A stretch of DNA of 64,000 nucleotides from CAYHCE01 sp964355015 (GTDB lineage: Bacteria > Cyanobacteriota > Cyanobacteriia > PCC-6307 > Cyanobiaceae), in NCBI GenBank assembly GCA_964355015.1, contig CAYHCE010000019.1:1-64000 (forward strand), given 5' to 3'. Shown piece by piece: positions 42,901 through 51,291 of this stretch; the first letter of the stretch is position 1, and each line of letters opens with the position of its first letter. A program made the translations under genes and the position numbers. The notes under the pieces are model-generated. The model had not been told where the DNA came from and did no database searches. It saw nothing but the letters and a program-made list of their open reading frames with translations.

Positions 42901-45639
42901 ATGGCTGCAGCTCCTTCCTCCGGCCGCTCCTCCGGTCATCCCTCCGGTCGTCGTCCGTCCGGTGGCAGCGGTGCCGGCCAGCCCCGCCCCAGCAGCGGCG
43001 CCTGGATCCGCGAGGCGTTCCTGGCCTTCTACGAAGCCCGCGGCCATCGCCGCATGGCCAGTGGCTCCCTGGTGCCCGATGACCCCACGGTGCTGCTCAC
43101 CATCGCCGGAATGCTCCCGTTCAAGCCGGTGTTCCTGGGGCAGGCGGAGCGGCCGGCGCCGCGGGCCACCAGCAGCCAGAAATGCATCCGCACCAACGAC
43201 ATCGAGAACGTGGGCCGCACGGCCCGGCACCACACGTTCTTCGAGATGCTCGGCAACTTCTCCTTCGGTGACTACTTCAAGGCCGAGGCGATCTCCTGGG
43301 CCTGGGAGCTCTCCACCGAGGTGTTCGGCCTCGATCCGAGCCACCTTGTGGTGAGCGTCTTCCGCGAGGACGACGAGGCGGCGGCGATCTGGCGTGACGC
43401 GGTGGGTGTGAACCCGAAGCGGATCGTCCGCATGGACGAGGCCGACAACTTCTGGGTGTCAGGCCCCACCGGTCCCTGTGGCCCCTGCTCCGAGATCTAC
43501 TACGACTTCAGGCCTGAGCAGGGCGACGACGCCATCGATCTGGAGGACGACACGCGCTTCATCGAGTTCTACAACCTGGTGTTCATGCAGTTCAACCGCG
43601 ACGCCGAGGGCAACCTCACGCCGCTGGCGAACCGCAACATCGACACCGGCATGGGATTGGAGCGTATGGCCCAGATCCTGCAGCGCGTTCCCAATAACTA
43701 CGAAACCGACCTCATCTTCCCCCTGATCGAGACGGCCGCCGCCCTGGCCGGAGTCGATTACCACGGGATGGGAGAAAAGGCGAAAACCTCGCTCAAGGTG
43801 ATCGGCGACCACAGCCGCGCGATCACCCAGCTGATCGCCGACGGAGTCACCGCCTCCAACCTCGGCCGCGGCTACATCCTGCGCCGCCTGCTGCGCCGCG
43901 TCGTGCGCCACGGTCATCTGCTCGGCATCGACAGGCCCTTCCTGACGACCATGGGCGAGGCATCGATCAAGCTGATGGCGGACGCCTATCCGCAGCTCGT
44001 CGAGCGGCGCGAGGCGATCACGGCGGAGCTGGCCCGGGAGGAGGCTCGTTTCCTCGAAACCCTTGAGCGTGGCGAGAGGCTGCTCGCTGACGTCCTGGCC
44101 GCTCGGCCCAGGCAGATCAGCGGCGCCCAGGCCTTCGAGCTCTACGACACCTACGGCTTCCCGCTCGAACTGACCGAGGAGATCGCCGAGGAGCATGGCC
44201 TCACGGTGGATCTGGAGGGCTTCGAGGCGGCGATGGAGGCCCAGCGCCGGCGGGCCAAGGCCGCGGCGGTGAGCGTGGATCTCACCCTGCAGGGGGCGAT
44301 CGAGGCGATGGCGGCCGAGCTGCCCGATACCGCCTTCCATGGCTACGAGGCGCTGGAGCACCCCAGTCAGGTGATGGCCCTGGTGGTGAACGGTGCTCCT
44401 GCCCAGCGGGCGGTTGCGGGCGATCCGGTGCAACTGGTGCTCGATGTCACGCCCTTCTATGGCGAGTCGGGGGGGCAGATCGGCGATCGGGGCATTCTGG
44501 CCGGCGGTGGTGATCACGCCGGGGCGGAAGGTGGTGTGATCGTGCGCGTCGATGCGGTCAGCAGGCAACGCAAGCTGTTCGTGCACCACGGCCGCGTCGA
44601 GCGTGGCGAGCTGAGGCTGGGGGATCAGGTGATCGCCCGGGTCGACCGGGCCTGCCGCCGCCGGGCCCAGGCGCACCACACCGCCACCCACCTGCTGCAG
44701 GCTGCCCTCAAGCAGGTGGTGGATCCTTCCATTGCCCAGGCCGGCTCCCTGGTCGATTTTGATCGCCTCCGCTTCGATTTTCACTGCCCGCGGGCTGTCA
44801 CCCCCGCCGAGATCGAGCGGATCGAGGCACTGATCAACGGCTGGATCGCCGATGCCCATGCCCTCGAGGTGCGGGAGATGGAGCTGGAGCGGGCCCGTGC
44901 GGCCGGCGCCGTCGCCATGTTCGGCGAGAAGTACGACAGCAGCGTGAGGGTCGTGGACGTGCCGGGGGTGTCGATGGAGCTCTGTGGCGGCACCCACGTG
45001 GCGAACACCGCCGAGATCGGCCTGTTCAAGATCGTGGGCGAATCCGGCGTGGCCGCCGGCATCCGCCGCATCGAGGCCGTGGCGGGTCCGGCCGTGCTGG
45101 CCTATCTCAACGAGCGCGACGCGGTGGTGCGTGCCCTGGGCGACCGCTTCAAGGCGCAGCCTGGCGAGATCCTCGATCGCGTCGCGACCCTGCAGGAGGA
45201 GCTGCGGGTCACGGGCCGGGCCCTGGCGGCGGCCCGCGCCGAGCTGGCCCTGGCCAAGGCTTCCGCACTGGCATCAGGGGCGGAAGCGGTGGGCGGCTTC
45301 CATCTGCTGGTGGCCCGGCTCGACGGGGTCGACGGCACGGGGCTGCAGAGCGCGGCGCAGCGGCTGCAGGAGGCGCTCGGGGAGGCGGGGGCGGTGGTGC
45401 TCGGCGGCGTCCCCGAGCCGGGCGACCCCGGCAAGCTCAGCCTGGTGGCCGCCTTCGGGCCGGCCGTGATCGCCGCCGGACCCAAGGCCGGCCCGTTCAT
45501 CGGCGCCATTGCCCGGCTCTGCGGCGGCGGCGGCGGCGGCCGGCCCAACCTGGCCCAGGCCGGGGGGCGGGATGCGGCGGCACTCGATGGGGCGCTGGCG
45601 CAGGCGAAGGCGGAACTCCGGGCCGGCCTGGAGCCCTGA
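42901..45639 (+). CDS. alaS: Alanyl-tRNA synthetase
   Basis: Charges tRNA-Ala and edits mischarged Ser/Gly. 912 residues, somewhat longer than the usual ~875-890 because of a serine/glycine/arginine-rich leader (SSGRSSGHPSGRRPSGGSGA, first ~35 residues) before the conserved start AWIREAFLAFYEARGHRRM. Catalytic core: FKPVFLGQ, TARHHTFFEMLGNFSFGDYF, WVSGPTGPCGPCSEIYYD and GRGYILRRLLRRVVRHG. Editing domain: AHHTATHLLQAALKQ with SMELCGGTHVANTAEIG (HxxxH and CxxxH zinc motifs). C-Ala domain ends in a glycine patch (LCGGGGGGRPNLAQAGGRD). The start could be later, but no better ATG precedes the core. Confidence 0.97.
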   Translation: MAAAPSSGRSSGHPSGRRPSGGSGAGQPRPSSGAWIREAFLAFYEARGHRRMASGSLVPDDPTVLLTIAGMLPFKPVFLGQAERPAPRATSSQKCIRTNDIENVGRTARHHTFFEMLGNFSFGDYFKAEAISWAWELSTEVFGLDPSHLVVSVFREDDEAAAIWRDAVGVNPKRIVRMDEADNFWVSGPTGPCGPCSEIYYDFRPEQGDDAIDLEDDTRFIEFYNLVFMQFNRDAEGNLTPLANRNIDTGMGLERMAQILQRVPNNYETDLIFPLIETAAALAGVDYHGMGEKAKTSLKVIGDHSRAITQLIADGVTASNLGRGYILRRLLRRVVRHGHLLGIDRPFLTTMGEASIKLMADAYPQLVERREAITAELAREEARFLETLERGERLLADVLAARPRQISGAQAFELYDTYGFPLELTEEIAEEHGLTVDLEGFEAAMEAQRRRAKAAAVSVDLTLQGAIEAMAAELPDTAFHGYEALEHPSQVMALVVNGAPAQRAVAGDPVQLVLDVTPFYGESGGQIGDRGILAGGGDHAGAEGGVIVRVDAVSRQRKLFVHHGRVERGELRLGDQVIARVDRACRRRAQAHHTATHLLQAALKQVVDPSIAQAGSLVDFDRLRFDFHCPRAVTPAEIERIEALINGWIADAHALEVREMELERARAAGAVAMFGEKYDSSVRVVDVPGVSMELCGGTHVANTAEIGLFKIVGESGVAAGIRRIEAVAGPAVLAYLNERDAVVRALGDRFKAQPGEILDRVATLQEELRVTGRALAAARAELALAKASALASGAEAVGGFHLLVARLDGVDGTGLQSAAQRLQEALGEAGAVVLGGVPEPGDPGKLSLVAAFGPAVIAAGPKAGPFIGAIARLCGGGGGGRPNLAQAGGRDAAALDGALAQAKAELRAGLEP

Positions 45640-45875
45640 GGGACTGCAGGAGCGCTTGGCGTCGCTCTACGAGGGGGCCCCAGACCCCTTCCACGATCCG
45701 GCGCTAAACGATTCAGGCCCAGCGCCTGCTGCGGCAGCGCGATTCGATCCGTGTCGTTCACGCACGGAGGAGGAACAACCGTGCTGCGAAAAGATCGATC
45801 AGACGCCCGGTTGGCTGAGGCAGCGGCGACCGGCCCACCGCCAGGGGGAGAAGCTGGCGCTCACCAGCCACCCGC
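45640..45875. other. Intergenic gap between convergent alaS and channel gene
   Basis: 236 bp between two converging stops. I found no RNA gene and no strong terminator hairpin; a few GC-rich imperfect stems only. Confidence 0.35.
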
Positions 45876-47354
45876 TCACCAGGTCAGGTTCTCGAACAGA
45901 TGCTGCATGCGTCTGAGCAGCTGGTTCTCCTGAACCTTGACCTTTTCCCGCGCCAGGCCCTCCAGCTCGCCCCGCCGCTGGCTCACCAGGTGGGCGAGCC
46001 GGTCCATCAGGGCTGGGTTGCGCTGCAACAGGGGCCCCAGATGCTGGCGCGACACCTCCAGCAGCACACACTCGTCAACGGCGCGCACCGTGGCGGTGCG
46101 GCGGGTGTCGGTGAGCATCGACATTTCGCCGAACACATCGCCGGGGTTGAGGCAGGCCACCCGCACAGGAGGTCCGTCCACCTTCTCCTTGAGCACTTCC
46201 ACGCTTCCCTGTACCACCTGGAACAGGGAATCGCCGCGGGCATCTTCCCGCACCACCACCTCCCCAGGCGCGAAGCGCTGGCAGCGGCTCTCCCGGGCCA
46301 GGCTGGTGGTCTCCTCCTCGTTCAGATCGCCGAACAGGGGGTTGAGGGCCAGCAGCTGGCAGCGGTCCTCGAGGCTGTGCTGGGTGGGATGGGCCGCGTC
46401 CAGTACCACCCGCTTGGGCCGCAGCTCGCGCACCGGGTACGGCACACTCTGGCCGGTGCGCTCCAGTGCGTACCAGATCTGCTCGAACAGCTCACTGCGC
46501 AGATCGAGCAGGGCCGCCAGGTTGCCTGGCTGCTGGAAGGCCAGGATGTCGTAGGTGATGGCGCTGTCATCGAAGGCCTGCACCCGCACCGCCGGTGCCG
46601 GCTGCACCAGAACCCGGGGGTTCTGGTGCAGCACTCCCAGCAGGAGGGTGCGGGCCTGAGCCGGTGGGAGGGCGTAGTCGAGGCCGATGCTGAAGCGGTT
46701 GCCCATGGAGCCGAAGCTTCCGTAGTTCCGCATCACCACTTCGGTGATCTTGGTGTTCGGCACCACCACCAGCGCGCCGGTGATGTCCTTCAGCAGGGTG
46801 TCGCGCCAGTTCATCGACACCACCACCCCCACGGTTCCCTCACCGAGGTCGATGAAATCCCCCTGCTGGAAGACGTCGTCGAAATGCAGTTCCAGCCCTG
46901 CGAGCAGATCCTTGAGCGGTTCCTGGGCGGCCAGGCCCACCATGGCGGTCAGCACGGCGGAAGTGGTCACCAGCCCCACCAGATCGAAGCGGGCCTGCTC
47001 CTGCACCACGATCACGGTGGCCACGGCGCCGCCGGCCAGCATCAGCAGTTGCAGCAGGATCTGGGGTGGCTGCTTCCTCCACCCCAGGGTGGCGGGAAGC
47101 TCCAGGAAGCCCCACAGACTCATCCGGATGCCCAGGTAGCAGATCATCAGCACGTCGAGGCTGCGCACCCAGGACCGGTACGAAACCGGCAGCTGATCGG
47201 AGGGCAGGCTCCGCACCAGGCTCCAGGCCAGGATCGCCGCCAGGATCAGCTGGCCCGGCAGGGGCGGCAGCTTCAGGCGAAGGATCAGGCCTTGCAGCAG
47301 CACCAGCAGGACCACCAGGATCAGGGTGATCAACCACACCTGTAGCAGGGGCAT
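45876..47354 (-). CDS. Second MscS-family channel with cyclic-nucleotide-binding domain
   Basis: 492 residues from ATG 47354 (MPLLQVWLITLILVVLLVLL). Four or five membrane helices, the last being the MscS TM3-like LVTTSAVLTAMVGLAAQEPL, then the beta domain (GDFIDLGEGTVGVVVSMNWR, LVVVPNTKITEVVMRNYGSF). A C-terminal cNMP domain carries RFAPGEVVVREDARGDSLFQ, VVQGSVEVLKEK and the cassette GDVFGEMSMLTDTRRTATVR. It differs from the channel at 12.3 kb by having more N-terminal helices and no Pro/Ala linker, so the two are not recent duplicates. Probably responds to cAMP or osmotic stress. GRGELEGLAREKVKVQENQL at the end may form a short coiled coil. Confidence 0.9.
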   Translation of the reverse strand: MPLLQVWLITLILVVLLVLLQGLILRLKLPPLPGQLILAAILAWSLVRSLPSDQLPVSYRSWVRSLDVLMICYLGIRMSLWGFLELPATLGWRKQPPQILLQLLMLAGGAVATVIVVQEQARFDLVGLVTTSAVLTAMVGLAAQEPLKDLLAGLELHFDDVFQQGDFIDLGEGTVGVVVSMNWRDTLLKDITGALVVVPNTKITEVVMRNYGSFGSMGNRFSIGLDYALPPAQARTLLLGVLHQNPRVLVQPAPAVRVQAFDDSAITYDILAFQQPGNLAALLDLRSELFEQIWYALERTGQSVPYPVRELRPKRVVLDAAHPTQHSLEDRCQLLALNPLFGDLNEEETTSLARESRCQRFAPGEVVVREDARGDSLFQVVQGSVEVLKEKVDGPPVRVACLNPGDVFGEMSMLTDTRRTATVRAVDECVLLEVSRQHLGPLLQRNPALMDRLAHLVSQRRGELEGLAREKVKVQENQLLRRMQHLFENLTW

Positions 47355-47502
47355 GCTTGGGCGAACGGCGAAACTGATCCAGCGCCTCCAGCCGGGGCTG
47401 TGGGGCTCGGCGGCACGATAGGCCGACCGGCAGGGCCTGTTCACCTGCCCTCAGCCCGCGCCGGCACTCCGTGCCGGCTCTCCACTCCTATCCGTCGCCG
47501 CC

Positions 47503-48201
47503 ATGCTCCTTCTCCTCCGCCTGCTGCCGGGTCTTCTTCCCTTCGCCCTGCTGTTGTCTCCGGCGGCGGCCCAGGCCCAGCAGGTGCAGCTGCGCTGCGA
47601 CGGCACCCTGCTCGAAGCCCGCGGCAGTGCCGAACAGAAGCGGAGCATCGATCGGCTGCGGTTCTCCCTCGGCCTGACGGCCGACGCCGCCACGGCCGAC
47701 GGGGCCCTGTCCGCCCTGCAGGAGAGGCTGGCGGCGGTGCGCAGCGCCCTGCAGCGCCTCCAGGTCCAGGAGCTGGAGGTGACGTCCCCGACCACCTGGT
47801 CGCGGCCGGCCACCAGGAAGCTGCCGGCGGGGTGGGAGGCCAGCCTGCAGGTGGGCGGTCAGGTCGCCCCTGCCCAGTTGCAGAACCTGATCCGCCAGGT
47901 GGGGGCGCTTCCCGGTGTGCGGCTGTCGCCCGTGTCCACCGAAGCCGACCGCGCCGCCGACCCGCTGGTGCGGCGCCAGTTGCTGCGGGCGGCCTATCAG
48001 GACGCCCTGCGCCAGGCCCGCGAGGTGGCGGAGGCCATCGGCCTGGGCACCCCCACCCCACTGGAGGTGCAGATCGAGTCCGGCTTCCGGCCCATGCTGC
48101 TCAAGGGCATGGCGGCAGAGGCGGCCCCACCCTTCGATCCGGCCGAATTGCCCTCCCCCGTCGATCGCCTGGGGCTGCTGGTGCGCTTCTGCTCCCGCTG
48201 A
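47503..48201 (+). CDS. SIMPL-domain (DUF541) exported protein
   Basis: 232 residues. Signal peptide LLLLRLLPGLLPFALLLSPA with AQA cleavage (about residue 24). The mature part has SIMPL features: VQLRCDGTLLEARGSAEQ, DRLRFSLGLTADAATADGAL, TRKLPAGWEASLQVGGQVAP, LRAAYQDALRQAREVAEAIG (typical 'A..A..A A..LG' helix) and LGTPTPLEVQIESGF. Periplasmic; the family has no settled function, often stress-related or linked to outer-membrane protein turnover. Start ATG 47503. Divergent from the channel gene (148 bp apart), convergent context downstream with the DUF3307 gene on the same strand. Confidence 0.8.
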   Translation: MLLLLRLLPGLLPFALLLSPAAAQAQQVQLRCDGTLLEARGSAEQKRSIDRLRFSLGLTADAATADGALSALQERLAAVRSALQRLQVQELEVTSPTTWSRPATRKLPAGWEASLQVGGQVAPAQLQNLIRQVGALPGVRLSPVSTEADRAADPLVRRQLLRAAYQDALRQAREVAEAIGLGTPTPLEVQIESGFRPMLLKGMAAEAAPPFDPAELPSPVDRLGLLVRFCSR

Positions 48202-48268
48202 AGGGAACGGATGGCGCAGCCAGAGGGGCAAGGGAAGCGGCAAGCTGGTCGGGCATCTGCACATCCCG

Positions 48269-48658
48269 ATGTCGTCTGCCGGCATCCAGGCTGTCTCCGG
48301 CCTCGGCATTTTCGCCCTGCTGGCCATGGGCCACTTCGTCGCTGATTTCGCTCTCCAGAGTGATCGGATGGCGGTGGAGAAGTGCCCAGGCAAGGATCTC
48401 ACCCTGCCCTGGCAGTGGTGGCTCACGGCCCATGCGGGCATCCACGCCTTCTTTGTCACGCTGATCACCGGAATCGCCTGGCTGGGGCTGGCCGAGTGGG
48501 TGCTGCACTCCCTGGTGGACTACGGCAAGTGCCGGCATCGCTACGGCCTCGGAGTGGACCAGTTGCTGCATATGGTCTGCAAACTGCTCTGGGTCTTGGT
48601 GCTGGTGGTCAGCGGATCGCTGGGGTCGGTGCGGTTGCTGCAGGTGGCCGCCGGTTAG
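48269..48658 (+). CDS. DUF3307 small membrane protein
   Basis: 129 residues from ATG 48269. Opening MSSAGIQAVSGLGIFALLAM, then GHFVADFALQSDRMAVEKCP, matching the DUF3307 core 'GHFxADFxLQ', WWLTAHAGIHAFFVTLITGI (HA-H motif) and the C-terminal helix LVLVVSGSLGSVRLL. DUF3307 proteins are short integral membrane proteins of unknown function with paired histidines. The longer frame upstream of 48269 has no transmembrane or family character. Its stop overlaps the stop of the opposite cNMP gene by 4 bp. Confidence 0.8.
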   Translation: MSSAGIQAVSGLGIFALLAMGHFVADFALQSDRMAVEKCPGKDLTLPWQWWLTAHAGIHAFFVTLITGIAWLGLAEWVLHSLVDYGKCRHRYGLGVDQLLHMVCKLLWVLVLVVSGSLGSVRLLQVAAG

Positions 48659-49242
48659 CCCGCTGCAGGGTCGGCGGGCTGGCGGGTCTGGCCGATCGCC
48701 ACCAGTCGCTCCACCGCTTTGCTGAGGCAGTAGTTGAGCGGCCCGATCTCCTGGCTGAGAGCCGTCAGCTGCAGCCTGTCGCCCCGGTGCGCGGCGGCGA
48801 TGCCATCCAGCAGCAGGCCGATCACCTCGTTGCTGCGCATGCAGCGCTGGCTCACCAGGGCCAGCAGCTCCATGGCCAGGTCCACGTCGAAGAGCATGGT
48901 GCGCAGGAAGCTGTCACCGCTCACCTCCACCAATTCCGCCGGTCCTTCCACCACCCGTACGTCGGCCGAGTGGTGCCCGGAGCCGAACAGGCCCATCTCC
49001 CCCAGCACTTCCTCGGCCTCGATCACGGCAAGGGTGTGGGGCTGTGGCTCCAACAGGCGGATCTGGATGGCCACCTTGCCGCGGGTGAGCAGCATCAGGC
49101 TGTCGGCCGGTTCACCCTGGCGCATCAGCAATTCCCCAGCCGCCGCCAGGCGGCTGATCGGCTTCAGTTCGTCGTGGTGGATCTTGAGAAGCAGTTTGAT
49201 GCGCTCCCGCACCACCTTCAGCTGTGGCTCGTCTCCCCACAT
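48655..49242 (-). CDS. Stand-alone cyclic-nucleotide-binding-domain protein
   Basis: 195 residues, one cNMP domain in the N half: AAAGELLMRQGEPADSLMLL, RGKVAIQIRLLEPQ, AEEVLGEMGLFGSGHHSADV and RVVEGPAELVEVSGDSFLRT. The phosphate-binding cassette GEMGLFGSGHHSADV lacks the usual R-A-T/S end (here HHSADV), so nucleotide binding may be weak or absent. A helical C-terminal part without a DNA-binding helix-turn-helix follows, so this is not a CRP-type regulator. Lies 15 bp downstream of speA on the same strand and is probably co-transcribed with it. Confidence 0.82.
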   Translation of the reverse strand: MWGDEPQLKVVRERIKLLLKIHHDELKPISRLAAAGELLMRQGEPADSLMLLTRGKVAIQIRLLEPQPHTLAVIEAEEVLGEMGLFGSGHHSADVRVVEGPAELVEVSGDSFLRTMLFDVDLAMELLALVSQRCMRSNEVIGLLLDGIAAAHRGDRLQLTALSQEIGPLNYCLSKAVERLVAIGQTRQPADPAAG

Positions 49243-49257
49243 GGCCTCGTCCCCTTC

Positions 49258-51249
49258 TCAGGTCTGCAGATAGGTGGTCTGGCGGAGGCTTCCCTCCAGG
49301 TGGGCCATCAGCCGCCTGGCGTCGCGCAGGGGCAGATCGCCCCGGCCGATCGCGGCCTCGCTGGCCACCCGCAGGCGCTCGAGCAACAGCTCCGGATCGT
49401 GTTCCATCGCCTCGAGCACCTCGGCATTGGTGTTGCCCCTCACCACATGGTCCACCCGGTAGCTGCCGTTCGCACCCAGGCGGATATGCACGGCATTGGT
49501 GCTGCCGAACAGGTTGTGGAGATTGCCCATCACCTCCTGGTAGGCGCCGCCGAGGAACAGGCCGATCCAGTAGGGCTCGCCCGGGCGCAGGGCGTGGAGC
49601 TCCAGCAGGGGCTTGGCCTGGCCGGCGCCGATGAAGCGGGCCAGCTTGCCGTCAGAGTCGCAGGTGAGATCGGCGAAGCTGCCCAGCCCGCCGGGCCGTT
49701 CGTTCAGACGGTGGATCGGCAGCACCGGGAACAGCTGATCGATCGCCCAGGTGTCGGGTGCCGAGCGGAAGATCGAGAGGTTGGCGTAGTAGGTGCCGGC
49801 CAGCGCCGCCTGCAGGGCCCGGAGGTCGTCGGGGACGGGAGCCTCCAGCGGTCGTGCCGACAGCCGGTCCGCGATCGCCCGGCAGCAGGCCCAGTAGAGC
49901 TGCTCCGCCCTGGCGCGCTCCGGCAGGCTCAGGTAGCCCAGTCGGAAGGCGGAGAGGGCGTCGTCCTTGAACTTGATGGCATCGTTCCAGGCCTCCTGCA
50001 GCCGGTCGGTGCCGCTGTCGCGTTCGGCGCCGTCCGCGGCGCTGGCGTCGGCCGGCGCCGCGGGGGTGAGGATGCTGGCCAGGGTGTCGCGCAGGTTGCG
50101 CACGATCAGCGCCTCGTTCTCCTGTGGCACCGGAACGGCATCGGGCACCGCTGCTGTGCCCAGCACGTCGAACACCAGCACGCTGAAGTGGCTGGCGATG
50201 GCGCGGCCGCTCTCGCTCACCAGGGTGGGCAATGGCAATCCGTGCGGCTCGCAGCACTCCCGGACCGTGGCCACCACGTCGTTGGCGTAGTTCTGCAGCG
50301 AGTAGTTGGTGGAGGCCGCCGTGGCGGTGCGGCTGCCGTCGTAGTCGATGCCCAGGCCTCCGCCCACGTCCAGATAGCCCATCGGCGCGCCGAGCCGGGC
50401 CAGCTGCACGTAGATCTGCCCCGCCTCCTGCAGTGCGTCCTTGAGTACGGCGATGTCGCTGATCTGGCTGCCCACGTGGAAGTGGAGCAGCCGCAGCTCA
50501 CCGAGCAGATCGGCCTGGCGCAGGGCCTCCAGCGTGGCGAGCAGATCGGGCACCGACAGCCCGAACTTGGCCCGCTCCCCCACCGAACTGCCCCAGCGGC
50601 CGCTGCTGCGGGTGGAGAGCTTGGCCCGAACGCCGATCAGGGGCGCGGCACCCAGCTCCCGACTGGCGCGGATGATCCGCTCCACCTCGTCGGCCTGCTC
50701 GATCACCACCACCGGCTGGCGGCCGAGCCGGCGGGCCAGGATCGCCGTCTCGATGTAGCGCTGATCCTTGTAGCCGTTGCAGATCAGCAGGGCGTCGGGG
50801 TCGTCGAGCAGCGACAGGGCGATCAGCAGCTCGGCCTTGCTGCCGGCCTCCAGGCCGAAGTGCCAGCGCCGGCCCGTTTCCACCAGCTGCTCCACCACGT
50901 GGCGCTGCTGGTTGCACTTCACCGGAAACACACCCTGGTAGCGCCCCGCGTAGCCGTACTGGGCGATGGCGCGCTCGAAGGCGGCATGGAGGCGCTCGAG
51001 CCGGTCTTCCAGGATGTCGTCGAAGCGGATCACAAGGGGGAGGGTGAGGTCGCGACTCTGCAGTCCCTGCACCAGCTCCACCAGATCGAGGGCACCGCCG
51101 CGCTCGCCCCTGGGCTGCACCATCACATGGCCGCGGGCGCTCACGTTGAAATAGGGATCCCCCCAGGCGTCCAGGCCGTAGAGGCGGCTGCTGTCGGCCA
51201 CGCTCCAGGCCAGGCCCGACGGCGCGATGGCGACGGTGTCAGCAGGCAT
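49258..51249 (-). CDS. speA: Biosynthetic arginine decarboxylase SpeA
   Basis: Decarboxylates arginine to agmatine, first step to putrescine and spermidine. 663 residues, full length for the PLP fold-III biosynthetic type. The PLP lysine is Lys111 in QGVFPVKCNQQRHVVE; GLEAGSKAELLIALSLLDDP, LICNGYKDQRYIETAILA, LLHFHVGSQISDIAVLKDA and YLDVGGGLGIDYDGSRTAT follow, and QLFPVLPIHRLNERPGG, SDGKLARFIG and PYWIGLFLGGAYQEVMGNLH near the C terminus complete the active site. A small acidic insertion (TPAAPADASAADGAERDSGT, ~395) is noticeable. Start ATG 51249. The cNMP protein follows 15 bp downstream. Confidence 0.97.
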   Translation of the reverse strand: MPADTVAIAPSGLAWSVADSSRLYGLDAWGDPYFNVSARGHVMVQPRGERGGALDLVELVQGLQSRDLTLPLVIRFDDILEDRLERLHAAFERAIAQYGYAGRYQGVFPVKCNQQRHVVEQLVETGRRWHFGLEAGSKAELLIALSLLDDPDALLICNGYKDQRYIETAILARRLGRQPVVVIEQADEVERIIRASRELGAAPLIGVRAKLSTRSSGRWGSSVGERAKFGLSVPDLLATLEALRQADLLGELRLLHFHVGSQISDIAVLKDALQEAGQIYVQLARLGAPMGYLDVGGGLGIDYDGSRTATAASTNYSLQNYANDVVATVRECCEPHGLPLPTLVSESGRAIASHFSVLVFDVLGTAAVPDAVPVPQENEALIVRNLRDTLASILTPAAPADASAADGAERDSGTDRLQEAWNDAIKFKDDALSAFRLGYLSLPERARAEQLYWACCRAIADRLSARPLEAPVPDDLRALQAALAGTYYANLSIFRSAPDTWAIDQLFPVLPIHRLNERPGGLGSFADLTCDSDGKLARFIGAGQAKPLLELHALRPGEPYWIGLFLGGAYQEVMGNLHNLFGSTNAVHIRLGANGSYRVDHVVRGNTNAEVLEAMEHDPELLLERLRVASEAAIGRGDLPLRDARRLMAHLEGSLRQTTYLQT

Positions 51250-51291
51250 CCGAGCTGGGTGGCGGGGGTGGCGGGGCCCTTTGCCAGAACT

